DNA of 64,000 bases. Origin: CADEED01 sp963711635. GTDB taxonomy: Bacteria > Pseudomonadota > Gammaproteobacteria > Steroidobacterales > Steroidobacteraceae. The position numbers were made by a program, and so were the translations under genes. Numbering within the stretch: the stretch's first letter is position 1; each line of letters opens with the position of its first letter. This document shows positions 26,371 through 36,101 of this stretch, piece after piece. The stretch is taken from contig CAVQEZ010000005.1 of NCBI GenBank assembly GCA_963711635.1, positions 186,001 through 250,000 of the forward strand, written 5' to 3'. The notes below the pieces were generated by a model. It saw nothing but the letters and a program-made list of their open reading frames with translations. It ran no database searches and was not told where the DNA came from.

Positions 26371-27764
26371 ATGTCGCAGCCCAGTCTCAAGGCCGATTCC
26401 AGCATCAGGGCAGACCTGATCGCCCTGGTGGGCGAGCAGGGTCTGCTCGAAGGCGCCGCGGTGCACGAGCGCGGTGCGGCGCTGTTTCATGGGCGCGTCG
26501 ACTCCGATCTACTGGTGCGGCCGCGCAGCACCGAGCAGGTGTCCTCGATTCTCAAGCTCTGTCACGCGCGCGGCCAGCCGGTGGTGACCCACGGCGGGCT
26601 GACCGGACTGGTCAACGGCGCCGACGCCGGGCGCGGTGAAATCGTTCTTTCACTCGAGGCCATGAATGCCATCGAGCGCGTCGATGTCTCGGGGCGCTCG
26701 CTACGCGCACAAGCCGGCGCCAAGCTCGGCAGCGTGCAACGCGCGGCCGAGGAACACGGCATGGTCTTTCCGCTCGATCTCGGCGCGCGCGACAGCGCCA
26801 CCGTCGGTGGCAACATCTCGACCAATGCGGGCGGGCTGCGCGTGCTGCGCTACGGGATGATGCGCAACCTCGTGCTGGGCATCGAGGCCGTGCTCGCCGA
26901 TGGCACGGTGCTCACCTCGCTGAACCGCATGCTCAAGAACAATGCCGGCTACGACCTCAAGCAATTGTTCATCGGCAGCGAGGGCACGCTCGGGGTGGTG
27001 ACGCGCGCCGAGCTCCGGCTGGTCTCGCGCACCCGCAGCCAGGAGACGCTGCTGGCCTCGTTGCCGAGCTTCGAGGCCATGGTGGGATTGTTAGGCCGCC
27101 TGGACTCCGGTCTGGGCGGGCAGCTGGCGGCCTTCGAGGCGCTGTGGGGCAATTACTACGACTACAACACCACGCCCGCAGCCGGCAACGCGGCTCCGCT
27201 GCCGCGCGGCGCACCGTACTACGTGATCGCCGAAAGCCTGGGCGGGGATCCGGAACACGATCGCGCGCGGCTCGAGACCGTGCTCGGCGAAGCGCTGGAA
27301 GAAGGGCTGGTCAGCGACGTGGTCATCGCGAATTCCGAGAACGAGCGGCGCGCCATCTGGGCGATTCGCGAGGATGTCTGGGAAGTGCAGAACATCGCGC
27401 CGCTGCTCACCTTCGACGTGAGCCTGCCCATCGAGAACATGAAGGCCTACGTGCAGGAGATCGGCGACCGGGTGCTTTCGCTGGCGGGCGAAAACCGCTG
27501 TTTCGTGTTCGGGCACATGGCCGATGGCAACCTGCACATCGTCGTGGCCGCGGGCGACGATGCCGCGATGCGCGCCCAGGTCGAGGACATCGTATATCGG
27601 CCGCTGGCGGCCATCGGCGGCTCGGTGTCCGCCGAGCATGGCATCGGGCTGGAAAAACGCGCCTATCTGCCGCTGTCGCGCACCGCCGCGGAAATCTCCA
27701 CGATGCGCCTGCTCAAGCGGGCGCTGGATCCCAAGGGCATTCTCAATCCCGGCAAGGTGTTCGC

Positions 27765-27768
<4 letters not shown>
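26371..27768 (+). CDS. FAD-binding oxidoreductase of the GlcD/D-2-hydroxyacid dehydrogenase family
   Basis: 465 residues. The PCMH-type FAD domain shows THGGLTGLVNGA and the loop DSATVGGNISTNAGGLRV, then GSEGTLGVVTRAEL. The C-terminal catalytic cap ends in HMADGNLHIVV (metal/substrate His region) and SAEHGIGLEKRAYLPL. This is the pattern of D-lactate, D-2-hydroxyglutarate and glycolate dehydrogenases. The substrate is not determined. The stop overlaps the next gene as ATGA. Confidence 0.88.
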
Positions 27769-28676
<908 letters not shown>

Positions 28677-28705
<29 letters not shown>

Positions 28706-28904
28706 GATCGACGCGCTGTTCGCGCGCGCGGATGGCGACGACGACGGGCAGATCAGTTTCACCGAGTTCAAGGCGCTGGTGAGCGAGCTCGATGATGCGC
28801 GCATGAGCGACGAAACCCTGCGCATCGGGTTCGTGGAAACTGATGTGGACGGCAACGGCCGCATCAACATCGACGAGTTCCGCACCTGGTGGTTGAGTAA
28901 TTGA
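28677..28904 (+). CDS. Two-EF-hand calcium-binding protein
   Basis: 75 residues with two complete EF-hand loops: ADGDDDGQISFTEF near 22-35 and TDVDGNGRINIDEF near 57-70. Both keep the acidic residues at loop positions 1, 3, 5 and 12 (Asn at 5 in the second). There is no signal peptide, so it is cytoplasmic. GGAGG sits 5 bases before the ATG at 28677. The gene starts inside the last 29 bases of the amidase. It may be a calmodulin-like sensor; no partner is evident beyond the operon. Confidence 0.85.
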
Positions 28905-29152
28905 GCGTTTGTCATCCGTAAGGTGAGGAGGCGAAGCCTCCCGCCGTTGCCCATTGACCCCCGGGCAATTTCGGCGGCAAACGTTCCAAGGAAGAATTCG
29001 TTGCCGTGGTCGCTACGGTCGCTGCCGCGCGCAGACAAGAACAGAACAAGCGCGGCGGGTGCCTGGTGGATGAGTGACCGCGGTGCAAAATAGGGACGTT
29101 TGCCGCCCGCTCTTCGCGTCATCGGCAGGCTTTCAGTGACAGGAGAGATGAG

Positions 29153-29182
29153 AAGGCTCCCCGAATTTCTTCGGGGAACCTT
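29153..29182 (-). terminator. Strong hairpin downstream of ssrA
   Basis: A 13-nt stem on each side (29153-29165 with 29170-29182, one internal mismatch) around a 4-nt loop, 7 bases past the tmRNA 3' end. No long T run follows on the minus strand. The 28905-29152 stretch on the other side holds a small 6-bp hairpin at 28927-28941 after the EF-hand gene and otherwise no feature I can support. Confidence 0.5.
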
Positions 29183-29188
29183 CACTTT

Positions 29189-29839
29189 TGGTGGAGGCGG
29201 CGGGACAGCTGTTCCATCTCTTTCGAGACGGGCTGGACTATGCCTTCATCCTTCATCGCTCGCGCGATGAGTCGGATGCGGGGCGTGTTATCCGGGCCGT
29301 GCCATCACGATCCGGATCCTGGGGCCGGCTCTACCGCGTAAGCGGCTCAGCCAGTCCATGAGTCTCTACAGGGCAGAACAAGTTGGCCTCGTTCCACCCC
29401 TCGGCATTGCCACGTCGCTTTCGCGACAGAGGGTTCACCGAATGAGCCCCGTTATCACTTCGCTCTTACGAGCGAAGGCAACCATTGCGTTCCTTCGCAT
29501 CAATTGAACCCGCGTCCGCAAGCACTAGACGTGAGGATCTACGTACGTAGCTGCTTCTTTGTTTTCTTACTGTCCGCTACCCGAAGAGCAGGGAAGACGT
29601 CCAGCCAGCTGCGGTGACTCTTAACGGTTCCGCCCGTAGCACACGGAACCGCGATCCTATGAGCGCGACCCGAGTTTCAGTGGCATAGGCACCAGCTGGT
29701 CTCGGGGTCAGCTGCGACTAGGCAGCTAGAGCGTAGTTGTCGTCGTTGGCAACTATGATTTGCAAAGGGATTTACGAGGTCCTTACACCCTCGGTACGCC
29801 TCTCACGGTTCGCAACCCACGTCGAAACCGGTCGCCCCC
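29189..29839 (-). ncRNA. ssrA: Transfer-messenger RNA, interrupted by a group I intron
   Basis: Precursor of 651 nt; mature length about 354 nt after intron removal. The 5' end GGGGGCGACC...GGTTTCGAC is the standard tmRNA start. The acceptor stem GGGGGCG pairs with CGCCTCC and includes G3.U70, the alanyl-tRNA synthetase identity pair; ACCA is encoded. The tag reading frame (29750-29718) encodes ANDDNYALAA and stops at TAG, one residue different from the E. coli tag body. The T-stem GCGGG/CCCGC is split: its 5' side lies at 29513-29509 and its 3' side at 29204-29200. A possible -10, TATGCT, is at 29859-29854. It follows smpB, its protein partner. Confidence 0.95.
29206..29502 (-). ncRNA. Group I self-splicing intron in the tmRNA T-loop (no ORF)
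   Basis: A 297-nt insertion in the T-loop: exon 1 ends TTCAAT and exon 2 begins TCCCGC, restoring the loop TTCAATT. The last intron base is G (29206), as required for omega-G. The exon end GGGTTCAAT (29511-29503) pairs with an internal guide GGTGAACCC (29439-29431), with a U.G pair at the splice site. Core elements resembling the conserved R (TAGAGACT, 29368-29361) and S (GGCATAGTCC, 29244-29235) sequences can form P7. Peripheral hairpins include a GAAA-capped stem. There is no homing endonuclease. Activity is inferred from structure. Confidence 0.88.
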
Positions 29840-29911
29840 GTAAAAGCAGCGCCAGCATACATGGGGCCGGACCGCGGTCTGCAAGACAGGCCGAATCTGC
29901 GTGTCGGATAG

Positions 29912-30403
29912 CTACCCGCGGCGCATCACGCGGGCCTTGTCCCGCTGCCAGTCCCGGTCCTTCTCGGTTGCGCGCTTGTCGTGCTGCTTCTTGCCCTTGG
30001 CGAGGCCGACCTCGAGCTTGGCGCGGCCGTCTTTCCAGTGCAGGTCCAGCGGCACCAGCGTGTAGCCCTCGCGTTCGACGCTGCCGAGCAGGCGTGACAG
30101 TTCCCGCTTGTTCAGCAGTAGTTTGCGGGTGCGCTTGGGTTCAGCCGTGACATGCGTCGAGGTGGTGTTGAGCGGGGTGATCTGGGCGCCGAACAGGAAG
30201 GCCTCGCCATTCTTGAGATACACGTACCCTTCCGCGATCTGCGCCTTGCCGGCGCGCATGGACTTCACTTCCCAGCCCTCGAGCACCAGCCCGGCCTCGA
30301 AGCGTTCCTCGATGAAATAGTCGTAGCGCGCCTTGCGATTCTCGGCGATGAGGCGCGGGGTCTCTTTCTTGTCCGGTTTGTTCACTGGGGCGATTGTACC
30401 CAT
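29912..30403 (-). CDS. smpB: SsrA-binding protein SmpB
   Basis: 163 residues, the essential partner that takes tmRNA into stalled ribosomes. The oligonucleotide-binding fold is recognisable (ARYDYFIEERFEAGLVLEGW, VKSMRAGKAQIAEGYV, GYTLVPLDLHWKDGRAK), and the basic C-terminal tail ends KRATEKDRDWQRDKARVMRR, which lies in the mRNA channel. It is immediately upstream of ssrA on the same strand, so both rescue components may be transcribed together. It is divergent from ratA. Confidence 0.96.
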   Translation of the reverse strand: MGTIAPVNKPDKKETPRLIAENRKARYDYFIEERFEAGLVLEGWEVKSMRAGKAQIAEGYVYLKNGEAFLFGAQITPLNTTSTHVTAEPKRTRKLLLNKRELSRLLGSVEREGYTLVPLDLHWKDGRAKLEVGLAKGKKQHDKRATEKDRDWQRDKARVMRRG

Positions 30404-30429
30404 GCGAGCCGCGTTTAAGATTGGCGTCC

Positions 30430-30864
30430 ATGCGTGAAGTCAAACGATCGGCCCTGATCGCGGAGACGCCGGCTCGTATGTACGCGCTCATCAACGACAT
30501 CGAGCGTTATCCCGAGTTCGTGCCCGGGTGCACGGCCGCGCGCATCGATGCCCGCAAGGAAGGCGAGGTCATCGCCACGCTCAACATCAAGCGCGGCCCG
30601 CTCAAGGCGGAATTCACCACGCGCAACCTGCTCGAACCCGACCGGCGCGTGCTGATGCAGTTCGTCAGCGGCCCCTTCCGCGTGCTCGAAGGACTGTGGA
30701 CGCTGACGCCGCTCGGTGAGCTCGGCTGCCGTGTCGAGCTCGAGATGCGCTTCGAATTCGCCAATCGCGTCACCGGCACGCTGTTCGAGTCGCTGTTTCA
30801 GGATACCGCCGGTTCGCTGGTCGACGCCTTCGTGAAACGCGCGCGCGAGCGCGCCGGTAGCTAG
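30430..30864 (+). CDS. ratA: RatA/Coq10 family START-domain protein
   Basis: 144 residues of SRPBCC fold: REVKRSALIAETPARMYALI, DIERYPEFVPGC, then RVELEMRFEFANRVTG. In E. coli RatA was described as a toxin that blocks 70S formation; the family also includes the ubiquinone-binding Coq10. The smpB-ratA-rnfH neighbourhood is conserved in gammaproteobacteria. The start ATG 30430 gives the normal N-terminus; an upstream in-frame ATG at 30394 would overlap the smpB start. Confidence 0.92.
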   Translation: MREVKRSALIAETPARMYALINDIERYPEFVPGCTAARIDARKEGEVIATLNIKRGPLKAEFTTRNLLEPDRRVLMQFVSGPFRVLEGLWTLTPLGELGCRVELEMRFEFANRVTGTLFESLFQDTAGSLVDAFVKRARERAGS

Positions 30865-30902
30865 TAGGCCGTCATGAAGCCCGGTCCATGAAGACCTAGT
30901 CC

Positions 30903-31223
30903 ATGAAAAAAGTTGCCGTGACATTCGCGCTGCCCGAGCGGCAGTGGACCTGGCAAGTCACGCTGGCGGACGCCGCCACGGTCGGCGATGCGCTGGACAG
31001 CGCGCGTTCACAGGCAGGCGACGTCGAAGTGCCCTGGAACGGCCCAATCGGCATTTTTGGCGCGCTGTGCGATCGCAATGCGGTGCCGCGCGACGGCGAC
31101 CGCATCGAGATCTATCGCGCGCTCAAGGCTGACCCGAAGGAGTCCCGGCGGGAGCGGGTAAAGGCTCGGAGGGCGGCACAGGATCGGGCGGCTTCTGGCC
31201 CTCGGCCTCGGTCGAGTTCTTAG
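30903..31223 (+). CDS. rnfH: RnfH family ubiquitin-like protein
   Basis: 106 residues. A beta-grasp fold of about 80 residues (VAVTFALPERQWTWQVTL, VGIFGALCDRNAV-like GPIGIFGALCDRNAVPRDG, RIEIYRALKADPKE) is followed by a basic tail. RnfH partners RatA in conserved operons, where the pair was also called PasTI. Function is unsettled. It starts 38 bases after ratA. Its last 101 bases overlap the convergent bamE gene. Confidence 0.88.
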   Translation: MKKVAVTFALPERQWTWQVTLADAATVGDALDSARSQAGDVEVPWNGPIGIFGALCDRNAVPRDGDRIEIYRALKADPKESRRERVKARRAAQDRAASGPRPRSSS

Positions 31224-31674
31224 GCTCCGGCGCTGGCGCACTCTCGGTGTCGCCCCGTCCGGTCATGCGTTTCCAGAGGCTCGGCTTGCGGTCGTTTTTC
31301 TTGTTGGCGGCGATGGCCTTGCGCAGGTCGATCTCCAGCTGCGCCAGGTCGGTCTGCGTAGGTACGCCCTGATTCTCGAAGCGCTGCACGCGCTCGTCCT
31401 CGAAATACACGGTCAGCCGGCGCTTGAGCGGCTGCTTGTACTGCTTGGAGCTGAAAAAGTAGTAATAGTCCCAACGTGAGCTGTCGAACGCGTCCGGCAC
31501 CATGGGCGTACCGAGAAGAAAGCGGACCTGGCTGCGAGTCATGCCTTCCTTGAGCTGCGACACCGACTCGGCGACCAGGTAGTTGCCCTGCTGGATGTTC
31601 ATTTTGTAGACACAGCCCGACGCGAGGAACGAGCCTGCGGCGAGCAAAATTGTTGGTAGTGCAAGGCGTTTCAT
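31123..31674 (-). CDS. bamE: Outer membrane assembly lipoprotein BamE
   Basis: 183 residues. The lipobox ASGC puts the lipidated Cys at 21. The BamE core is clear: YKMNIQQGNYL, VSQLKEGMTRSQVRFLLGTP and DSSRWDYYYFF. E. coli BamE has 113 residues; here a proline-rich, charged tail of about 65 residues follows. That tail is the part that overlaps rnfH on the other strand. BamE supports BamA/BamD in outer-membrane protein insertion. It is divergent from fur, the conserved arrangement. Confidence 0.94.
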   Translation of the reverse strand: MKRLALPTILLAAGSFLASGCVYKMNIQQGNYLVAESVSQLKEGMTRSQVRFLLGTPMVPDAFDSSRWDYYYFFSSKQYKQPLKRRLTVYFEDERVQRFENQGVPTQTDLAQLEIDLRKAIAANKKNDRKPSLWKRMTGRGDTESAPAPEPKNSTEAEGQKPPDPVPPSEPLPAPAGTPSGQP

Positions 31675-31715
31675 GGTGGCGCATCATACCGTATCGTTTT
31701 CAGGAGGCCGCTGGC

Positions 31716-32174
31716 TTGGAAAGCAAGGACCTGCGCAAGGCAGGACTCAAAGTCACGGGACCCCGGCTGAAGATCCTCGAAATTCTCGAGGGCAGCCCGA
31801 CCCGTCACATGTCCGCCGAAGGCATTTACAAGCGACTGATCGAGTCCAACGAGGACATCGGTCTCGCGACGGTGTATCGCGTGCTCACGCAGTTCCAGGC
31901 CGCGGGGCTGGTCGCGCGTCACCACTTCGAAGACGGCATGGCGGTTTTCGAGCTCAATCAGGGAACGCATCACGACCATATCGTGTGTCTTGACTGCGGC
32001 CGCGTCGAAGAGTTCATCGACGAGTCGATCGAGGAGCGCCAGGAAGCGATTGCGGAGCGGCTTGGATACGAGCTGCGTGATCACGCCATGACGCTGTACG
32101 GGCATTGCCGCAAGCCCGGTTGCCCTTCGTACAAGGCCGCCACCATGACCGGCAAGCAGGGAAAGAACAGCTGA
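31716..32174 (+). CDS. fur: Ferric uptake regulator Fur
   Basis: 152 residues. Winged-helix DNA-binding part (LKVTGPRLKILEIL, HMSAEGIYKRLIESNEDIGL, ATVYRVLTQFQAAGL), the metal-binding HHDHIVCLDCG and the C-terminal CRKPGC pair. With Fe2+ it represses iron-uptake genes. I choose TTG at 31716 because AGGAGG ends 8 bases upstream and the resulting LESKDLRKAGL start matches the family; the in-frame ATG at 31650 would lie across bamE. Confidence 0.94.
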   Translation: MESKDLRKAGLKVTGPRLKILEILEGSPTRHMSAEGIYKRLIESNEDIGLATVYRVLTQFQAAGLVARHHFEDGMAVFELNQGTHHDHIVCLDCGRVEEFIDESIEERQEAIAERLGYELRDHAMTLYGHCRKPGCPSYKAATMTGKQGKNS

Positions 32175-32199
32175 CGGTTGCCCGGGCGGGCCGCCTGGC

Positions 32200-33908
32200 C
32201 TAGGCCTTGCGCTTCGCGCTGCGTCCCTTCTGGTCCGGATTGCCCGCCATCTGCAGCATTTCGCGCGCGTGATCGCGCGCCTTGCCGGTGATTTCCTTGC
32301 CGCCCAGCATGCGCGCGACTTCTTCGACGCGCTCGTCCATGGTGAGCTCGGAAAGCGTGGTGCGCGTGGTCTTGCCGTCGGTGAGCTTGGAAACGCGCAG
32401 CTGGTGGTGACCCTGCGCGGCGACCTGCGGCAGGTGCGTGACGCAGAGTGTCTGGCCGGAGAATCCCAGGGCCTTGAGCTCGCGACCGACGATCTCGGCG
32501 ACCGCGCCGCCCACGCCGGAATCCACTTCGTCGAACACCATGCAGCGGGAGTCTTTTGCCGAACATGCCACCTGAACGGCGAGCGACAGTCGTGCGAGCT
32601 CGCCGCCCGACGCCACCTTGGCGAGCGGCCGCAGCGGCTGGCCCGGATTGGCCGTCACGCGGAATTCAATGGTGTCGAGGCCGTTCACCGAGGGCTCGGC
32701 GCCCGGCTGGCTGACGTCGATCAGGAATCTGCCGCCGGCCATGCCCAGCGTCTGCATGCGCGCCGTGATGTCCTTGGACAGCGCGCGCGCCGCGGCCTGG
32801 CGCGCCAGTGACAACTGCGTGGCGAGCTTGCGATACGCGTCGAGAGCTTCGGCCTGCTGCTTCCTCAGCGCGTTGAGATTGTTGTCGGCGCTGTCGAGCT
32901 CGGCGAGTTCATTTTCGAGTTGCACGGCGCGGCCCGACGAGCTCGTTCGCGGTGCACGCGATGCTTGCGGCTGAGTTCCTCGATCGCCGCGAGGCGACGT
33001 TCGACTTCCTCCTGCCGGGCCGGATCGATGTCGAGGGTTTCGAGATAACGCGACAGCTCGCGCGCCGCCTCGCGAATCTGGATGGTGGCCTCGTCCAGGA
33101 TCGGCACGACCTTGGCGAGTCGTGGATCCACGCCCGAGAGAGTCTTGATGCCGGCGAGGGCGCGCGAGGCCGTGGCGTGCGCATTGCCTTCGTCGGAGTC
33201 GTATAGCAATGCGACCGCCTGCTGCGCGGCTTCAGCGAGGCGGCCGCGGTTCGAATGACGCGTGCGCTCCTCGCTGAGCTGCGGCACTTCGCCTTCCTTG
33301 AGATCCAGCGCCTTGAGCTCATTGACCTGGAATCGCAGCATTTCGATGCGCGAATCGCGATCTTTGGCCTTGCCTTCGAGCTCGACGGCGCGATTGACCA
33401 GGGCGACCCAGATCTTGTGCGACTCGCGCACGTTGGCCGCGAGATCCAGATGCTTGCCGAAGTCGTCGAGCAGCTCGCGCTGCGCGCCGGTGCGCGTCAA
33501 CGACTGGAATTCATGCTGCCCGTGGATATCGACGATGAGCGCGCCGACGTCGCGCAGCAACGTGAGCGGCACCGAAACGCCGTTGAGATAGCCGCGCGAG
33601 CGGCCATCGCCCGCGATCACGCGGCGCACGGTGAGCTCGTCCTCGGCCTCGACCGACTGCTCGGCGAGCAGCTCGCGCAGTTCCTCGGGACTGTCGCTGA
33701 TGTCGAATGTCGCGGACAGCTCGGCGCGTTCGGTGCCCGCGCGAACGACTTCAGCTCCGCCCTTGCCGCCGGCCAGCAGCGCGAGTGCGTCCACCACGAT
33801 GGATTTGCCCGCGCCGGTTTCGCCGGTGAGCACCGTCAATCCGGCGCGCACTTCGAGCTCGATGAGATCGATGATGGCGAAGTCACGAATCTGCAGGTGG
33901 GTCAGCAT
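32200..33908 (-). CDS. recN: DNA repair protein RecN (frameshifted in this sequence)
   Basis: SMC-like ATPase for double-strand break repair, about 568 residues over the whole span. The N-terminal frame has LTGETGAGKSIVVDALALL (Walker A). The C-terminal frame has the ABC signature VASGGELARLSLAVQV and Walker B CMVFDEVDSGVGG. The frame is lost twice, near 32948-32954 and 32926-32935. Removing one extra base at each restores RVHANELVGRAVQLENELAEL-like coiled coil, ending the gene normally. It lies three bases after nadK on the same strand, the common nadK-recN order. Confidence 0.9.
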
Positions 33909-33911
33909 GGC

Positions 33912-34805
33912 TCACTCGGACTTGTTGAAGCTGCCGCGGCCCCAATGGAGCTTGGAGCGCAGCAGGCGGTAATACTCGAAGCGCTCAGGATGAAGCAGCG
34001 TGATCCTGCGCTCGGTGGGATGCACCTCGAGACGATCGCCCGGCAGAAGCTCGCCGAGCGGAACGCCATCGCAGGTGATCTGCGCGCGCGTGTCGGGACG
34101 GTCGATGAGTTTCACGGCGATTACTGAACGCCCGGACACGACGATGGGGCGATCGGACAAGGTGTGCGGACAGATCGGCGCCACGACCAGCGCATCCAGG
34201 TGGGGCGCGACAATGGGCCCGCCGCAGGAGAGCGCGTACGCGGTGGAACCGGTGGAACTGGCTACGACGAGACCGTCGCCGCCGTGAGTATTGACATAGA
34301 CGCCGTCGATCCAGGTTTCGAAATCCAGCATGCGCCCGGTTTGCCACTTCTGCAGTACCACGTCGTTGAGGGCCAGCGCGCGCGTGACGCTGCCGTCACT
34401 GCCGCACAGGCGGGCCTCGAGCAGGGCACGCTCGTCGCGTTCGCAGCGCCCCTCGAGCGCCGCATCCACCGAGGCCAGCATGTCCTGCGGCAGCACATCG
34501 GTCAGAAAACCCAGGCGCCCGCGGTTGATGCCGATCAGCGGAACATCGCAATGCGCGACCAGACGCGCGGCATATAAAAGAGTACCGTCACCACCGATGG
34601 CGATGACCAGGTCGACGCGTTCGGCGATCTGGTCTTCAGGAACACGAGTCACCAGGTCAGCAGGCGCGTCGAGCGGATCGGAATCGGGCAAAAGCGCACG
34701 GACGCCGCGCTTCTTGAGATGCGGCAGGAGAGTCAATGCGGACTCGGCAACGCGCGCGTCGCTGAATCGGCCTATTAGCGCGCAAGCTTGCGCCGGTAGA
34801 GCCAT
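33912..34805 (-). CDS. nadK: NAD kinase
   Basis: 297 residues, makes NADP from NAD and ATP or polyphosphate. It has the family GGDGT motif (IAIGGDGTLLYAARL), GINRGRLGFLTD, the LNDVVLQ and the glycine-rich VASSTGSTAYALSCGG. The start at ATG 34805 gives the usual N-terminus; ATGs at 34820 and 34844 are possible. It is divergent from hrcA, an order seen in many gammaproteobacteria. Confidence 0.95.
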   Translation of the reverse strand: MALPAQACALIGRFSDARVAESALTLLPHLKKRGVRALLPDSDPLDAPADLVTRVPEDQIAERVDLVIAIGGDGTLLYAARLVAHCDVPLIGINRGRLGFLTDVLPQDMLASVDAALEGRCERDERALLEARLCGSDGSVTRALALNDVVLQKWQTGRMLDFETWIDGVYVNTHGGDGLVVASSTGSTAYALSCGGPIVAPHLDALVVAPICPHTLSDRPIVVSGRSVIAVKLIDRPDTRAQITCDGVPLGELLPGDRLEVHPTERRITLLHPERFEYYRLLRSKLHWGRGSFNKSE

Positions 34806-34923
34806 GTTGCTTTGTAGCATGGGCCGCACAGGGGGCCAATGCACTGAATCACATCGAAAACTGAGGATTGGCGCGATCGGCCGGTTCCTTGACGGAAAGA
34901 TTACGGCTTAGGTAGGTTGCCTT

Positions 34924-35985
34924 GTGGCCAGCGATACCCCGGACGACACACTTTCAGAGCGCGAGCAGCTGCTGCTGAAGGTGCTCATCGGCAGCTACAT
35001 CCGTGACGGGCAGCCGGTCGGCTCCCGTTCGCTGTCACGGGAGTCGGGCCTGGCGCTGTCCTCGGCCACCATTCGCAACATCGTCGCCGACCTCGAGCGA
35101 CTGGGATTTGTTAGCTCGCCGCACACCTCCGCGGGCCGGATTCCCACCGACAAGGGCTACCGCTTCTTCGTCGACTCCCTGCTCAAGGCACGCACGCCCC
35201 TGGACGAGGATCCGGCGTTCGCGGAGTTCCGCCGGCAGCTCGACGCCGCGCGTGACGACTCCAAGGCGCTGGTGGCGGCCGCGTCGCAGCTGTTGTCGAA
35301 CGTCACGCGGCTCGCCGGCCTCGTGACTCTGCCGCGCACGCAGCAGGCGTCGATCACGCAGATCGAGTTCGTCGGCCTGTCGGACAACCGCGCGCTGGTG
35401 ATCCTGGTCTTCAATGATCGCGAGGTGCAGAACCGCGTCATCCAGCTGGAGCGTTATCACTCCGCCGATGAGCTGCGGCGCGCGGCCAACTTTCTGACCG
35501 AGCGCTGCCGCGGCAAGACGCTCTCGCAGGTGCGCGCCGAAATCCTGCGCGAGATGCAGGAAGCCCGCGAATCGATGAATGCGCTCATGAAGGACGCCAT
35601 CTCCGTGGCCGAGCGCGTGTTCCAGGCAGATGAAACGAATCGCATGGAGTACGTGATCGCCGGCGAGACCAATCTCATGGGAGCTGGCGAGCTCTCGTCG
35701 GTCGACAAACTGCGCCGGCTGTTCGAGGCCTTCAACGAAAAGCGCGACATCCTCAATCTGCTGGACCACAGCCTGCGCGCCGACGGCGTACAGATCTTCA
35801 TCGGGCAGGAATCGGGTTTCCGGATTCTCGACGACTGCAGCGTGGTCACGGCGCCGTACATCGCCGACAACGAAGTCGTGGGCGTGATCGGCGTGATCGG
35901 CCCGACGCGCATGGCCTACGAGCGCGTCATCCCCATCGTCGACGTCACGGCGAAGATTCTCGGCGCAGCCCTGGCGCGCCGTTGA
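34924..35985 (+). CDS. hrcA: Heat-inducible transcriptional repressor HrcA
   Basis: 353 residues. The winged-helix N-terminus reads REQLLLKVLIGSYI, GLALSSATIRNIVADLERLG, TSAGRIPTDKGYRFFVD. The GAF-like and dimer domains follow (GVIGVIGPTRMAYERVIPIV at the end). HrcA represses groE and dnaK operons through CIRCE elements. GTG at 34924 is the only reasonable start, with AGGTAGG upstream. I searched by eye for a CIRCE repeat in this region and found none, so its targets are probably elsewhere, such as groESL. Confidence 0.95.
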   Translation: MASDTPDDTLSEREQLLLKVLIGSYIRDGQPVGSRSLSRESGLALSSATIRNIVADLERLGFVSSPHTSAGRIPTDKGYRFFVDSLLKARTPLDEDPAFAEFRRQLDAARDDSKALVAAASQLLSNVTRLAGLVTLPRTQQASITQIEFVGLSDNRALVILVFNDREVQNRVIQLERYHSADELRRAANFLTERCRGKTLSQVRAEILREMQEARESMNALMKDAISVAERVFQADETNRMEYVIAGETNLMGAGELSSVDKLRRLFEAFNEKRDILNLLDHSLRADGVQIFIGQESGFRILDDCSVVTAPYIADNEVVGVIGVIGPTRMAYERVIPIVDVTAKILGAALARR

Positions 35986-36015
35986 GGGATTTATTCGCCG
36001 CAATGGGCGGCGACC

Positions 36016-36043
36016 CTTGATTCATTCATCCCGATCCCAACAT
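36016..36043 (+). promoter_or_regulatory. Possible sigma-32 heat-shock promoter before grpE
   Basis: CTTGATT (36016-36022), 13 bases, CCCAACAT (36036-36043). This resembles the sigma-32 consensus CTTGAAA / CCCCATnT with mismatches in both halves. It lies about 60 bases upstream of grpE. The pattern is weak and is supported mainly by the operon it precedes. Confidence 0.3.
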
Positions 36044-36101
36044 CGCCGTCAGTCTATTTGCCTGGCACCGATCAACCCTTTGATTTGATTGAGGTCTCTT
36101 G

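Noticed and set aside
28905..29188. A gene between the EF-hand protein and ssrA
   Set aside because: Frames here have no start with a ribosome site and no recognisable domain. Only short hairpins are visible.
34845..36101. CIRCE operator near hrcA or grpE
   Set aside because: I looked for the TTAGCACTC/GAGTGCTAA inverted repeat on both strands and found nothing close.
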